A DNA stretch of 21,801 nucleotides from Baffinella frigidus (Eukaryota > Cryptophyceae > Cryptomonadales > Baffinellaceae), in the NCBI GenBank assembly GCA_026770585.1, contig MU646366.1:842313-864113 (forward strand), in the 5' to 3' direction. Position 1 is the stretch's first letter. Each line of letters opens with the position of its first letter. The position numbers were made by a program, and so were the translations under genes. Below are positions 1-11,300 of this stretch, in pieces. Below the pieces are notes generated by a model. The model ran no database searches, was not told the DNA's origin, and was given only the letters and a program-made list of their open reading frames with translations.

Positions 1-44
<44 letters not shown>
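1..44. repeat. Poly-G run at the window edge
   Basis: An uninterrupted run of 44 G residues opens the window. It lies beyond the last visible donor (position 51, minus strand) of the leftmost gene, so it would fall within an intron of that gene. A pure homopolymer of this length at the very edge is most easily explained as a contig end or sequencing artefact, although a genuine G tract cannot be excluded. Confidence 0.9.
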
Positions 45-47
<3 letters not shown>

Positions 48-51
48 GTAC

Positions 52-3000
52 GTGGGTGTGTTTGACGCGGATGTATTCGAAGAGTTCTTCGGCCGTCGGG
101 AATGTTGCCCCATCGAACATGCACCGGAATGGCCGCTCCTCCACGGGTAGGTGGCTGCCCGCCAAAGGGTGATTGTTTAAGTATCGGTGAGGGGGTAGTT
201 GACGAAAACGCCTTTTTGCGAAAGTGACTGCGAGAGATGTCGCAAGGTCAGCCATGGATACTAGGCTCTCCTCCACGGGCAGGTGGCTGTCAGGGGGAGG
301 TTGTCGCATTTCAGAATCGGGTAAGCCTCTCCTCTCCTCTCACGTCCCCTCCTCTCCTCCTCCCATCCCCTCCCCAGCCCCGTCCCTCCATTCCGAACGG
401 AGCATGCAACCTCACGCGTGGCGCCAACCTCACCCCCCAACCCTCAAACTCACCCCTCGCCCCTCGCCCCTCACCCCTCAACACGCAACCCCCCTCGGGA
501 GTAGCGCAGACCTGACGCGATTGACAGGGGGCATGCGCTTGAGCTCGCCCTTCCACTTGAGAGGAGAGGGCAGTTCCCCGTCCATCCAGTCCTCCATGAT
601 GTTCGGCCCATCCTGCCGAACCCACCCGCGCGTCAAACCCTACACCCTACACCCTAAACCCCACGCCTTATGCCCTAAACCCTCAACACAACTGACTACT
701 AGCGAAGCTGACGCCCTAGACAAGGGTCTGTGTTAACACAGCGGGCTACTATAGACGTGATAGACCCGGTATTCTAGAAGGTCGACCCTCGAGTCGGGAA
801 CCCTGTCGAACGGGAGAGGATGCAACATCGATTCTGTGCAGCAGCTGACCACCCTCCAACGTGGACCACGCATCGCTCAGTCCTCGGCCAACCTCTTGGC
901 CAACATGCAAAGTGGAGCTGCCAGCATCCAAGCAATGCAGAAGCAGCTTTCGAATCTGTATTCCTGGAAGTTCACGGTCCAGGAATACAGACTGCCACCC
1001 CACTCCAACGTGGAGCAACTTCTCAACCGGCGCGCCGTTCCTACAGCGGCCCTGGGGGGGAAGGGCGCGGAGGTACGCGGGGGGGGGAAACCTCAGTGTC
1101 AAGAGCGGCCTCGTGATGCATCAGCTGCTCCAGCTCAGCGTCATCCGCACTCACCCCCTGCGATTCCTCCGCCTCAGGCGCCACGTCTTTGGCCGCGTCC
1201 ACCGCTTCCGCCTCTGTGCCTGCACACCACCGGCACGGGACGCTCAGTGTTTTGCACGAATGCGAGCAACCAACACCGTGCGTGTGGGTGCCGGGCTGAA
1301 GGAGAGTAACGCGGCAATTTTTGTTGGAAGATATTCTCTCAGCCGCAAAGCAGGTTCTGTGGTGCTCGTCGCGGGGAGCACCTGGCGCAACACTCCCCCC
1401 CGCGGCCTTGATGCGCTTGAGGCGGTTGATCTCCTTGAGCAGCTCCGCGATCCGTTGCTGTCGCTCCCCGCCTGCACGCGCGTGTTTTGTTTCTCAACGC
1501 GCGAGGCCGACTGTGTAGCTCTGCCCTAGTTAATCTGGGTTTCTCAGTATATATATTTTAGGTCCTTGAGGTTTTAATTTCTCACAACATATGCCAACGA
1601 CACGCCCTTCCGTAGGAAGGATCTGCAGAGAAAGCATTTTTGCAGTCTAGCTCTGCCCCAGTTAATCTAGGCTCCTCGTTGAATACATTTAAATGGTTTT
1701 TGTACTAGAGTGTGTGTACGGAGTCCTGGTCTAAATGTATGTAACGAGGCGCGCAGATTAACTGACACAGCGCCAGACCTCGCGTGTAGCAGATGCCGCG
1801 CGTGTGACCAAGAGCTGTCTGCACCCGGGTGGCCAACGAGAAACACTTTTCTCTTTTAGAGGAGCAGATAAGTAGGTAGGTTTTCGTGGAACATCGTCGC
1901 TGCCAAAATGCAAAGACGGCAGCCGTTGAGACTGCTGGAACGAACATCTGTGATTTTTTTGGATTCTGCAATTGTGTGGTTGGGCGCCCTGTCTGAAAGC
2001 CACTGCAGCTGCCACGACGCTTGTTTCCAATGGATCCAATGGGTTCCAATCTGGAGGTAAAAACTACACTCATGGTCTACCCCGCACCTGTTCCCAGGTG
2101 GATCAAGTGATCTAGCTCTGTCTCAGCCTATTTGGTCTCACCAATTTGGTGAGCCCGGGCTCTTTCCCGCCCCAAAGTGAACAAATTTGTACCACCCCCC
2201 AAACATGGCAACGTGGAAATAGTCAGCCAAATCGAGTGATACAGATCTGGGTGATACGGGACGACCCAATGCGGACCTGTCTCCGTGTCGGCGCCTCCAG
2301 CCATCGGCGCATCCCCATCGTCCTCGTCCTTGTCGCTGCCCTCCTCCTCATCACTCTGCTCCGCCCCCTCCCCGTCCGCCCCATCCTCGTGATCAACGCC
2401 TTCCGCGATCTCGGAGGAACGCACGACAGCTTCGCTCCCGTCTCCGTCGTCTTCTTCGTCCAGCTCGCCCTCCAAGTCCACGCCGTCCTCCTCAACCAAA
2501 CCTTCAAGTTCGCTGCCCATCCCCTCCTCTCCATCGTCCGAATGCACGGAATCAAACATGGCCCCCTCATCTCGTGTCGTCATCTTCCGGTTCCCCTCTG
2601 CGTCCCCGGCAGTCTTGGCCTCCCGGACAGCCTGGGCGATGGGGCCATCTTCGTCCAGCTCGTGCTCCCAATCCTGCACGTCTTCCAGCTCCTGCCGCCG
2701 ATCCTCAGTTCCTGCTCCGAAGGCGCGCTCAAACGCCGCAACCCAGTTGCTTCCTCCTGCCTTGAGATCCTCCTCCCCTGCGTTGGGATCCTCGGGTTCC
2801 GACGAGTCCTTATCCTTGGCGAACTTTGCTCGCGCCTCCTCCTCCCCCTCAATCTCCTCACTGGACCCATACTCACGGGCCGGCGGAGGCACCCACCCCG
2901 GCTGGGCCGGCGGAGGCTTCCACGGCACATCCCCGCCCCCTCGCAGCGCACGAACAACCGCCGACGAAAGGGCGCGCTCGGCGGGCGATGCAAGGTTCAG

Positions 3001-3180
3001 CTGGCGATGGTGAAAAGGCTCGGAGTGAAGGTGTGTCAGGGAGCGGCTTCCATGCTCCAAGCAGGCTCCCGCCGGTGCTCCATGCGGGAGCCATAGAAGG
3101 CACAGAATGGCGGTGCACGTGCGCCCCACCAGTTGGGCCCCCTGCCGCCGTGGAGGGGGGAGACGCATGCGATTCGGCAT
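52..3180 (-). CDS. Secreted or organelle-targeted acidic protein with coiled coil and degenerate C2H2-like finger (3' partial)
   Basis: Five minus-strand exons join in phase: 3180-2277, 1471-1382, 1219-1092, 612-512 and 154-52, giving 442 codons that continue past the left edge. The ATG at 3180 precedes a signal peptide (basic residues, then TAILCLLWLPHG, with a likely cleavage near residue 39). A Ser/His/Arg stretch follows and ends in LRGGG (79-83), which could be a transit peptide of a complex plastid. Residues about 100-300 are extremely acidic (DEEDDGDG, SDEEEGSDKDEDDGD). Exon 2 encodes a basic coiled-coil-like segment (IAELLKEINRLKRIK). Exon 5 reads EERPFRCMFDGATF and has exact C2H2 spacing C-x2-D-x3-F-x5-L-x2-Y-x4-H, but two zinc ligands are replaced. 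I do not recognise the family. Joining the acidic exon to the rest rests on matching phase (1, 1, 0, 2) and codon character. An extra exon within 780-1065 is possible. Confidence 0.65.
266..289 (-). repeat. Echo of the start of the last visible exon, in its upstream intron
   Basis: This stretch repeats the acceptor and first codons of the exon at 154-52 (plus-strand 135-158), with 3 mismatches in 24 bases, 131 bases away on the same strand. It keeps a CAG acceptor, so it forms a decoy 3' splice site upstream of the real one. Confidence 0.7.
613..1091 (-). other. Intron or unresolved exon, with a 14-bp hairpin
   Basis: This stretch separates two minus-strand exons that join in phase without it. 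It holds a short degenerate telomere-type tract (about 640-690) and a perfect 14-bp inverted repeat with a 9-base loop at 955-991. Between 780 and 1065 long frames are open on both strands. On the minus strand an acceptor near 1059 and a GTTGGC donor near 890 would give a phase-neutral exon; on the plus strand a Gln-rich helical peptide can be read. Neither can be confirmed from sequence alone. Confidence 0.4.
1472..2276 (-). other. Long first intron with repeated segments
   Basis: This 805-base intron of the minus-strand gene has donor GTCCGC at 2276 and acceptor GCAG at 1472. On the plus strand it holds three diverged copies of a segment beginning TAGCTCTG (about 1516-1547, 1648-1678 and 2113-2139) and, at 1560-1621, a copy of a dispersed repeat also found at 17524-17588. 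No coding exon was recognised in it. The acidic frame stays open past the proposed donor to a stop at 2128, so an unspliced, shorter product is a possible alternative. Confidence 0.5.
1560..1621. repeat. Dispersed repeat, copy 1
   Basis: Shares blocks such as GGTTTTAATTTCTC and ATATGCCAACGACAC, in the same order, with 17524-17588 some 16 kb away, with small insertions and deletions. No terminal repeats or coding capacity are visible, so the element type is unknown. Confidence 0.6.
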
Positions 3181-3896
3181 GAATCCGCTACTAGCAAAAG
3201 TTTCCAAAGTTAACAACTCAGAGGACAGTTGACTTAAGATTCAGCAAGGATCGGCGAGGGGAGGAGGAAAGTTTGCCGAGCCCCAGGTCGCCTACATCCG
3301 GCAGGTTAGTTCTTTCCGGTGTGCTCACGGCACGCTGGACCTCACACGATCCTGGTGCTGCGAGTGAAGGACAGGCTGGATCCTGGCGAAAGACACAAGT
3401 ATTGAGATTTTTTGCTCTCCTTCGGAGCAGCCCACGAGTGAGTAAGTCGTGAGAGCTGCTCGAGCCGAGAGAAATCCTGCTGATAGAGGAAGCGGGTTGG
3501 TGGCGCAGTGAGCTAGCGCGAGAATTTATTGCGATGCTGGAGCGCAGAGAGAGATAGCTTGCACGGAAGCCAAGGGCGCAGTAAGCTAGAGCGAGCAGGT
3601 ATAGGTTGCTGGAGCGCACAGTCCACTCCAGCCTCCAGCCCGTCTGACCCCATTTCAGAGCGAACAGCGAATCTGACTGGGGGTCTGCGACTGATCTTCC
3701 GAGAAAGCTCCTGTATCACAGAGGCTGATGAAGCACCTTTTGCTATATCACGAAACCTGTCCTTCCTCTCTGTCTTAAAACGTTTCGGGTGAAGACGATT
3801 TCGCTGACGACGCCGACCCACCCCTCCAGATTCGGCCGTCTTGCCGTTTTCTAATCGAGGATCTCTCCCGCGCCTGCTGTCCGACAAAAGGACAGG
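3181..3896. promoter_or_regulatory. Divergent intergenic region
   Basis: The minus-strand acidic-protein gene starts at 3180 and the plus-strand helicase gene at 3897, so these 716 bases separate two start codons pointing apart. Promoters and 5' UTRs of both genes should lie here, but I see no clear TATA box. Short internal repeats occur (TGCTGGAGCGCA near 3535 and 3607). The open frames within it lack ATG starts or family resemblance, so I call no gene. Confidence 0.5.
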
Positions 3897-5313
3897 ATGG
3901 TTGCCGCAAGACATGACACTCCCAGCGACGACGAGGGCGACAGCAAGAAGCCTCCGGCGCCGCCTCGCCGGGGCGCCGAGATTGTCGGCATGGATGACGA
4001 GCAGGAGCTGAACCCCTCGGACGATATCGCGCATCATGCGGGCAAGCGCGAGACGGAGCTGCGAAAGGCGCTCCTCAGACGGTTGGACGAGCCGGAGGTG
4101 AAGGCCGAGCCCAGGAGCCGATCCCCGAAGGATCGCCGGCGACGGAGCCGGAGTGGGTCCCCGCGACGCCGCCGGAGCCGGTCGGGGGATCGCAAGCGCG
4201 GGCATGATGGGGAGAGGAGGCGGCGGGGGAGCAGAAGCCCGGAGCGCAGGAGGGGCGACAGCAGGGAGAGGGACAGGGGGCGGGATCGAGACAGGTTGTG
4301 TTCCGCATCACACCGCGCCTTCCGTGTGAGCGAGCGCCGCGCATCTCACTGCTTTTTCACTGCTAGCTCGATGCGCCCCTCGCGGATTTGTGGTACCACC
4401 CAGCAGCAGGTTAGTTGTTTCGCACGATTTACAGCGGCGCAGAAGACAACCGATTTTTTTGCAGCCCCTTAAAAAAGCTGAGGCAAGTCTCAGGCAAGCC
4501 GGGAGCTGACTAGTGGTGGGTGCGAACAGGCCCACGGAGCAGCCGGGCCACCCGCCTCGCCCAGGAGACTGGACATGCCCGTCCTGCAAGTGAGCCCCCC
4601 CATCCCCCACCCACACACCGTTGTAAAGGTTTTCCGGGGAGAGCCCAGAGGGGTTCGACCAGGTTCGATCCCACGCCGCGCCCCTGGCGTCTCTCCCTCC
4701 TGCGGCTGACGCCCCACCCACCACACCCTGGCCCTCTTCGGCCTGTAACTAACCGTTTCCTGACACGGCCACACCGCCTCGCAGGGCGAACGTGTTCGCG
4801 TCGAAGAGCGAGTGCTTCCGATGCCGCGAACCGAAGCCCGCGGGGCTGCCTGAGGCACCAGGGGGGACGCGCCCGCCCAAGGTCCAGACCCCCCCCCCCC
4901 CCCCTGGCCCCATCCACTCAAGACAGTACGGATAACCATCTAAAGTCATTTATGGGATGGTTTCTTAGGAAACACGCCAAAAGTCAGCAGTTGTTGGTCA
5001 CGTTACACCGGATGTCTGGTGCTGCGGTTTCCCGCAGTGTCCCGAGTCGCCGCGGTCGTGTATGTCAACTCAATAAATCTCGCGTTCTCTCTCTCGCGCT
5101 CAGGACGGCGAGTGGACGTGCAACCACTGCGGCGCCAACGTCTACGCCTCCAAGATCGAGTGCTTCCGCTGCAACGCCGCTAAGGGCTCCAAGGGGACTG
5201 GGGATGTCAAGACGGAGCCCGGGACAGGGGGGGGCGGGCGCGGGGGGGGGGGGAGGGCGAAGTGCAAGTTCGATCCGGATGAGCCGTTGCTCCCGGCACT
5301 TGCGGCCCGGAAG
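3897..5313 (+). other. N-terminal module: RS-rich region and two RanBP2-type zinc fingers
   Basis: Exons 1-4, residues 1-255. Residues about 95-133 are an arginine-serine region ([17 protein letters not shown] and similar), as in SR-type splicing factors. Two RanBP2-type fingers follow with spacing C-x2-C-x10-C-x2-C. Finger 1 has GDWTCPSC at 145-152 and CFRC at 163-166; finger 2 has GEWTCNHC at 187-194 and CFRC at 205-208. Both keep the conserved Trp (147, 189) and Asn (155, 197). In ZRANB2, fingers of this class bind single-stranded GGU and recognise 5' splice sites; the same role here is inference. A Gly-rich linker containing a long G tract (5227-5253) leads to the helicase. The intron inside finger 1 falls right after its second Cys. 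Confidence 0.8.
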
Positions 5314-8300
5314 GTACTGCCTCTACCGCCAGCTCCTCCCAACATGCCGGCTAAACTCTGAACCCTGAACCCTAAACTCATCCGTCAAGCGTGTAGAGTT
5401 TAGGTTAAAACTCCAAACCCTAGACCCTGCACCTCACACCCTAACTGATTGGCACCACGGGGGGTAGCGTGCGGCGTCCCCCGAATTTTAAAATCTCGAC
5501 TGGTACACATGCGGGGAAAATTTACGATAAAAATAGCAGGCTATGCCTCAAGTCCAGTGTACTCTGTTCTTGGTTTCATGAGAAACAACCAGCTGGCCAG
5601 GATTATAGGAGACGTGTTTTATGAGGTGGGCTGTGACAGCTGCTGAGTTGAAACCCTACCCCCTAAACCCTAAACCCTAAACCCTACACCCTGAACCCTA
5701 AACCCTACACCCTAAACCCTACACCCTAAACCCTAAACCCTAAACCCTAAACCCAAAACCCTACATCCTAAGCCCTTAACCCTAAACCCTGAATCCTAAA
5801 CCCTGAACCCTAAACCATCGACCTTAAACCCTAAACCCTGAACCCCACACCTTGAACCCTGCATCAGGACGAGGACTGGGCATCGCTGCCAGTGTTCGAG
5901 TACCGCACGACAATCATGGACATGATCCGCACCAACCGCGTCACGGTAAACCCCCTTTCTTAAACCCGAAACCCTAAACCCCAAACTCCAAACCCCAAAT
6001 CCTAAACCCTAAACCCTAATACCTAAACCCTAAACCCTAAACCCTTAACCCTAAACCCTAAACACTCAACCCTAAACCCTTAACCCTAAACCCTAAACCC
6101 TAAACCCTACACCCTAAACCCTAAACCCTAAACCCCAAACCCTAAGCCCCGAAACTTAAACCCTAAACCCTAAACCCTAAACCGAATCCTAAACCCTAAA
6201 CCCCAATTCATAACCCCTAAACCCTAAACCCCACACCCTAAACCCTGAACCCTAAACCCTAAACCTAGACCCAAAACCCCTGCACCCTGAACCCTTCACT
6301 CCACACTGTAGACCCTAGACCGCGCCAAGATGTTTCCCTGGCGAAAGCACCCATCGCCACAGTCATCCGCGCGTTCCACAGGCGCGTGTGGTGCATGCCG
6401 GAGAGAGATCACCTAATTAAACTGTTGGCGGCGACAGACACTGCATGCCTCAGATCCGAGGCGCCCCTCCCCCCCCCTGGAAGAAGCGCAACCTACCACA
6501 CGATGGCCCGCCAAACCTCGGCGCTGTGGTGCTGGTAGCTGACCGCGGATCGGGGGTTGTAGGTGCTCACTGGCGAGACGGGGTCGGGCAAGACAACGCA
6601 GGCACGCCCCCCCACCCTCCCCGGGGTGAAGCAGTTTCTCGAGCCGCAGATCGGATGGCATCTAGTGTGCTGTTGAGGCGCCCCCCTTCTCTTCTGGCCC
6701 CCGTGGTCTTCTCCGTCCGCGTTCCAGCTGTGTCCCTCATTTCTGCCAGACATACGACGTGTGCTCCGTTTGCCGACGCCGTGCTGACGCATTGCTGACG
6801 GCTGCCTGACGGATTGATGGCGGCTTGCTGACGCCGTGTGTGAATCTCACGTGCGCAGATCCCGCAGTACATCGCGGCAGAGAAAGGGTGGACAGGGCGC
6901 ATCGCGGTGACGCAGCCACGGCGCGTCGCGGCCGTGTCTGTCGCCCGCCGCGTCGCTGAAGAGGTCTGCTTTCCAAGACATTGTAGATGTTGCTATGTTT
7001 TCCTTGTTTTTTTTTGACGGTGGGGAAGACCCCCGACTCCCCCTTGGTGCACATCTAGTTGTAGGGTTGTATACCCAGCCGAGGCGCGTTGCTGCCGTGT
7101 CTGTCGCCCGCTGCGTCGGTGAAGAGCTTCTAGGTGGGGTTTATAGTATAGGGTTCTTTCACTCGTTTGACTTGTGTCGCGTGCCTATCATTCTGTGCTC
7201 TTCACCCCCCGCATGCAGTCTCAGGCTGCGTGGCCTTGTCTGCTGTCTTAGCTGCTGCCGCGCTGGTCCGAGCCACGCGCCCCACACGCATGGACGGCGT
7301 TGGGTCACGTGGCTGGCCCACGAGGGGCGGTGGCGCCCGTAGGCGACCCGCTGAACCGAGCCACGTGCCCCATAACCTGACCCACGAAGGGTGGCGCGCG
7401 GCGGCAGGTGGGGTGCGAGTGCGGGGACGAGATTGGGTACGCGATCAGGTTCGAGGACATCACGTCGGACAAGACCCGCGTCAAGTACCTCACTGACGGC
7501 ATCCTCCTCCGCGAGGTCCTCTCCCCTCCGGTGTTTGCCGCCTAGGTGCAACGGACAACGAACTGGAATAAGGGTAGTTATGCCTACGGTATTGACTGCC
7601 GTAGGCCGAAGGGCCCCTAAGCCCGGGTGTCTCACCTTCTCCCTCCCGTGTTTCCAAGCTCAAGAACTGGACGCGCGTCAAGTACCTCACTGACGGCATC
7701 CTCCTCCGCGAGGTCCGTCCCCGTTTCTCAGGGTTCAGGGTTCAGGGGTGTGTCTAGGGTCTGGAGTGTAGGGTGTAGAGTTTGAAACCAGGAGGGGGGT
7801 GTTTGGCATCCTCATCCGTGAGGTCATCTCCCCTCTTTGGTGTGCCGCCTAGTGCCTGATTTAATGCGGAAATGGATTCAATTGATTACACCATTGTGTG
7901 ATATCTTAAGGGTGAAATTCAAAACTTTAGCCTCGATATGACTTCACCACAGCACAAACCCCAACCTAAACCCTGAACCCCAAACCCTAAACCCTAAACC
8001 CTAAACCCTAAACCCTAAACCCTACACCCCCAACACTCAACCCTAAACCCTAAACCCTAAACCCTAAACCCTAAACCCTAAACCCTACACCCCCACTCAG
8101 TTGCTGACGGACAGGCTGCTGTCGGACTACTCAGTGGTGATGCTGGATGAGGCGCACGAGCGGTCTCTGCACACCGACATCCTCTTCGCCCTCATGAAGG
8201 AGGTCACCAGCCGACCACCCCACGTTTGTTGTGGGGGATAAGCAGGGTGGTTGATGGTGGTGGTGGTGGCCGGCATGGGCGTTTTGCAGCGAGGGTTGGC

Positions 8301-11300
8301 ACGTGCATCCAGTGTATGGCACTCACAGACATGCTCTTGACCCTCATGAAGGAGGTCCTCCCCCGATCCCCGCGCCACCAGCCGTCCTTGTCGGTGAGGA
8401 CGGCTGGCAGACGGCGCCTCTCAGGAAGACACGTTGCTTTCTGCCTGTGAGCAACACACCAAGTTTTCCGGAGCACAGGCGGGGCGGTTGATGTTTGATG
8501 TTGGTGGTTGCTGGCTGACATGCTTTCAACCCTCAACCCTAATCCCTGAAACCAAAACCCTACACCCTACACCCTAAACCCTAAACCCTAAACCCTAAAC
8601 CCCAAACCCCAAACCCCAAACCCTAATTTCTAAACCTCAAACCCCACACCCCAAACCCTGCAGGTGGTGACAGCGCGGCCGGACGACTTCCGGCTGCTGG
8701 TGACATCAGCGACGCTCGACGTCTCCAAGTTCTCGCACTACTTCTTCGACGCCCCCACCATCGACGTCCCAGGCAGATGCTTCCCGGTCGAGATCCAGCA
8801 CGTCGACTCCAACCGGTTCCCCTCCCCCAAGTCCTAAATCTCACCTCCCCAAATCCCAAACTGGAAAACCAGTGGCTCCTGTCCCCCCACTGGAAAGAGA
8901 GGCGCCTCCTCGGCTACGTGCTCTCGTTCGTGGATGCGTGCCCTTCACAGGTGACACAGGTCAAGTTGATTCGGGAGAGGGGAATTTGTTGATTGGCGAC
9001 AGGGGGCATGTGTTGAGCCGTGATGTTGGGCAGGTACGTGGACAAGGCGATGGAGCTGGTGGACGTGCTGCACTCCACGGAGCCCACCGAGCACCACATC
9101 CTCGTCTTCCTCACAGGCAACCCCCCCGAATCCAGAGCCCTACCACAGTTGACTAATCCGATGGAATACTCCACGGAGCCCCCCGAGCACCCATCCTCGT
9201 CTTCATCACTGGCATCACCACCCCTCCCACCCCCATGCCCTCACTGGCAACACGCCCCCTCCCGCCCACCAGTGCTACCACTCTCGACCATTTCCCGAAC
9301 TGGGTCCTACCACTCTTGAACAATTTCAGAACCCAGAGTCCTACCACTCTTGATCTGTGGAGATGCAGTCAGTGCAGGGGAGTGACAGCGGGTGTGGGAT
9401 GTGCAGGGGAGGACGAGATCGTGCGGTGCTGCCAGGGGGTCAACCAGAAAATCAAGCGCCGCCAGGTCACCAACCCTCAACCCGTTCCCACTCTCCCCCC
9501 CCCCCCTCCCCACCACCACACACACACCAAAAGCTGGAGTGACATGTGGCCATGAGGGGGGGTGACGCGTGGGTGTCACGGGGGGTTGCCAGAACCACGA
9601 AACACCACACACCACACATCAAAACACCAAAACACCAAAACACCAAAACACCAAAACACCAAAACACCAAACCCTAAACACCAAACACCCAACACCACAC
9701 ACGAAACCCTAACACGAAACTGGAACATTCAGGACGACGGGGAGGCGGTGCAGGGCCTGCGGATCTGCATGCTCCACTCCTCGCTTCCCGTCGAGTTCTA
9801 TCAGCGCGTGTTCGACGAGCCTCCCGACGGGACGCGCAAGCTTGTCGTGGCTACCAACATCGCTGAGACGTGCGCCCCCCCCCACCGCTACCAGAGAGAG
9901 GGAGGGGGAGAGAGACCGTGAGCGAGAGAGATACAGACGTGTGCTAGAGATGCGAACAAGTGCTCTGTGCATTGCTACCACCATCGCTGAGACGTGAAGG
10001 AAACCCCACCGATCTTGAACACCTCGCACGCCTCCTTGTTCGTTGCACGTGCGCTGTGCATTGCTTGCTCGCACCGCACGTGCGCCCGTGCATATCAGCC
10101 CTGCCGCACGTCGTTCTGTCTGCCCACTCCCGATTCGTGAAGGCGTTATGACATCGAAAAACTTCCAGCAGCTGGGAGAGGGTCACGTGACAGTCTTGCA
10201 ATATCGCGCAGGTCGATCACGGTGCCGGGCATCAAGTTTGTGATCGACTGCGGCGCTGTCAAGCAGAAGGTCTGCCCCCTCTCTCTCTTGCCCTGCCGCA
10301 CCCTGCACCCTCAACCTGCCGCACTGCACGCCTCCCCCGCGTCGATTCCCGCGTGGGAACATACCGCGCCCGATCTGCAGACACACGGGTTCCGACGTTG
10401 CTCTTTTTCTCACCACAGCCGCCCATGAGACGCGCGAGTGTGTGTCTCGCGCGCGCCACGCTTCCAGCGGAGGGTTGCGCCTCTTCTTCTGCGCCGGAAC
10501 AATTCATGTTTCTCTCTTTATGTGATGAATACACGCAGTTTTGCGGAAGATAAGCGGGGGGGTGGATGATGTTGGTAGTGGATGGCATCGCGAGAGAAGC
10601 TGACTTTCCTGTTTCATGTGCGCAGATTTTCAACGCGGAGTCGGGAATGGAGTCGCTGAACATCGTCCCTGTCTCCAAGCAGGCACGCCCCTCTCACCCC
10701 CTCCCGCCCCCTCCGCATTCATAGCCATGGTGGGAAGACCGCGCGGCGGAGAAGACGAAAGCCCCTCCTGCCATTCTACCCACAGGTTCCCCACTCCACC
10801 CACAGGTAGTGCCCCCACTCTACCCACAGGTAGTGGGCACTACCTGTGGGTAGAGTGGGGAGCTCGGACTTGGCCACCTCAGATACAGACGGGATGCCCC
10901 CTGTACCCACCCTACCGTCTTCTCCGCCGCTCTTCGCCCCCCCCCCTGGCACCACGGGTACCACACGGACACGCCGAGATGAGACGGGTACCATCCGGAC
11001 ACGACACACGGACACGCCTGACGGTGGATGGTGCGGGGTGGAGCAGGCAGCGAAGCAGCGGGCGGGGCGGGCGGGGCGCACGGGCCCCGGGATCTGCCTC
11101 CGGCTGTACAGTCAGAAGCGCATGGATACCGAGTTTCCCGACGAGACGGTTCGCGCCGCCCGGAGGATAGCACTCTTCCTGTTTTGCTTTGCACGGCCAA
11201 GGAGAGATGTGGATGAGGACAGCGACCGATTGCGCCTTGCTCTGCGAGGAAGCGCGTCTGGGGACACACTGTGTTGGCCCCGTGCGGGCACACGCCTTGT

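Larger units (their letters stand above)
5868..11148 (+). other. Helicase core of the DEAH protein (exons 5-16)
   Basis: Residues 256-620. Motif I is GETGSGKTT (285-293, catalytic Lys291), Ia is TQPRRVAA (312-319), Ib is TDGILLRE (358-365), II is DEAH (381-384), III is SAT (414-416), then FLTG (480-483), V is TNIAETS (543-549) and VI is [10 protein letters not shown] (590-599). These are the standard ATP- and RNA-binding motifs of the DEAH/RHA family in the right order and spacing. Exons here are only 39-167 bases long, so nearly each motif sits in its own exon. Introns 6, 11 and 15 start with GC (CAG|GCACGC, ACAG|GCAACC, CAG|GCACGC). Intron 10 (8831-9033) and intron 14 (10270-10625) hold no recognisable element. 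Confidence 0.92.

Noticed and set aside
48-147. Plus-strand exon candidate reading YVGVFDADVFEEFFGRR with GCAG and GTAGGT borders
   Set aside because: The minus strand of the same bases gives a C2H2-spaced finger whose phase joins the exon at 612-512, and its start is echoed in the upstream intron; this is stronger support.
820-1310. Long plus-strand frames (Gln-rich helical peptide)
   Set aside because: No family match; flanking minus-strand exons at 1219-1092 and 1471-1382 read well in phase, so the plus frame is probably antisense or intronic. Kept as unresolved.
3218-3619. Minus-strand frame with a hydrophobic N-terminus between the divergent genes
   Set aside because: It starts at GTG with no ATG in the frame, has no family resemblance, and lies where the 5' UTR or promoter of the next gene is expected.
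5449-5646. Small open frame in helicase intron 4
   Set aside because: Starts at TTG, lies inside an intron whose flanking exons join in phase, and has no recognisable motif.
5655-8092. CCCTAAA arrays as a true chromosome end
   Set aside because: They are interrupted, lie within introns of an intact gene, and unique coding sequence continues on both sides.
9621-9672. Short regular repeats as a CRISPR array
   Set aside because: Eight-base units without spacers, in a eukaryotic intron.
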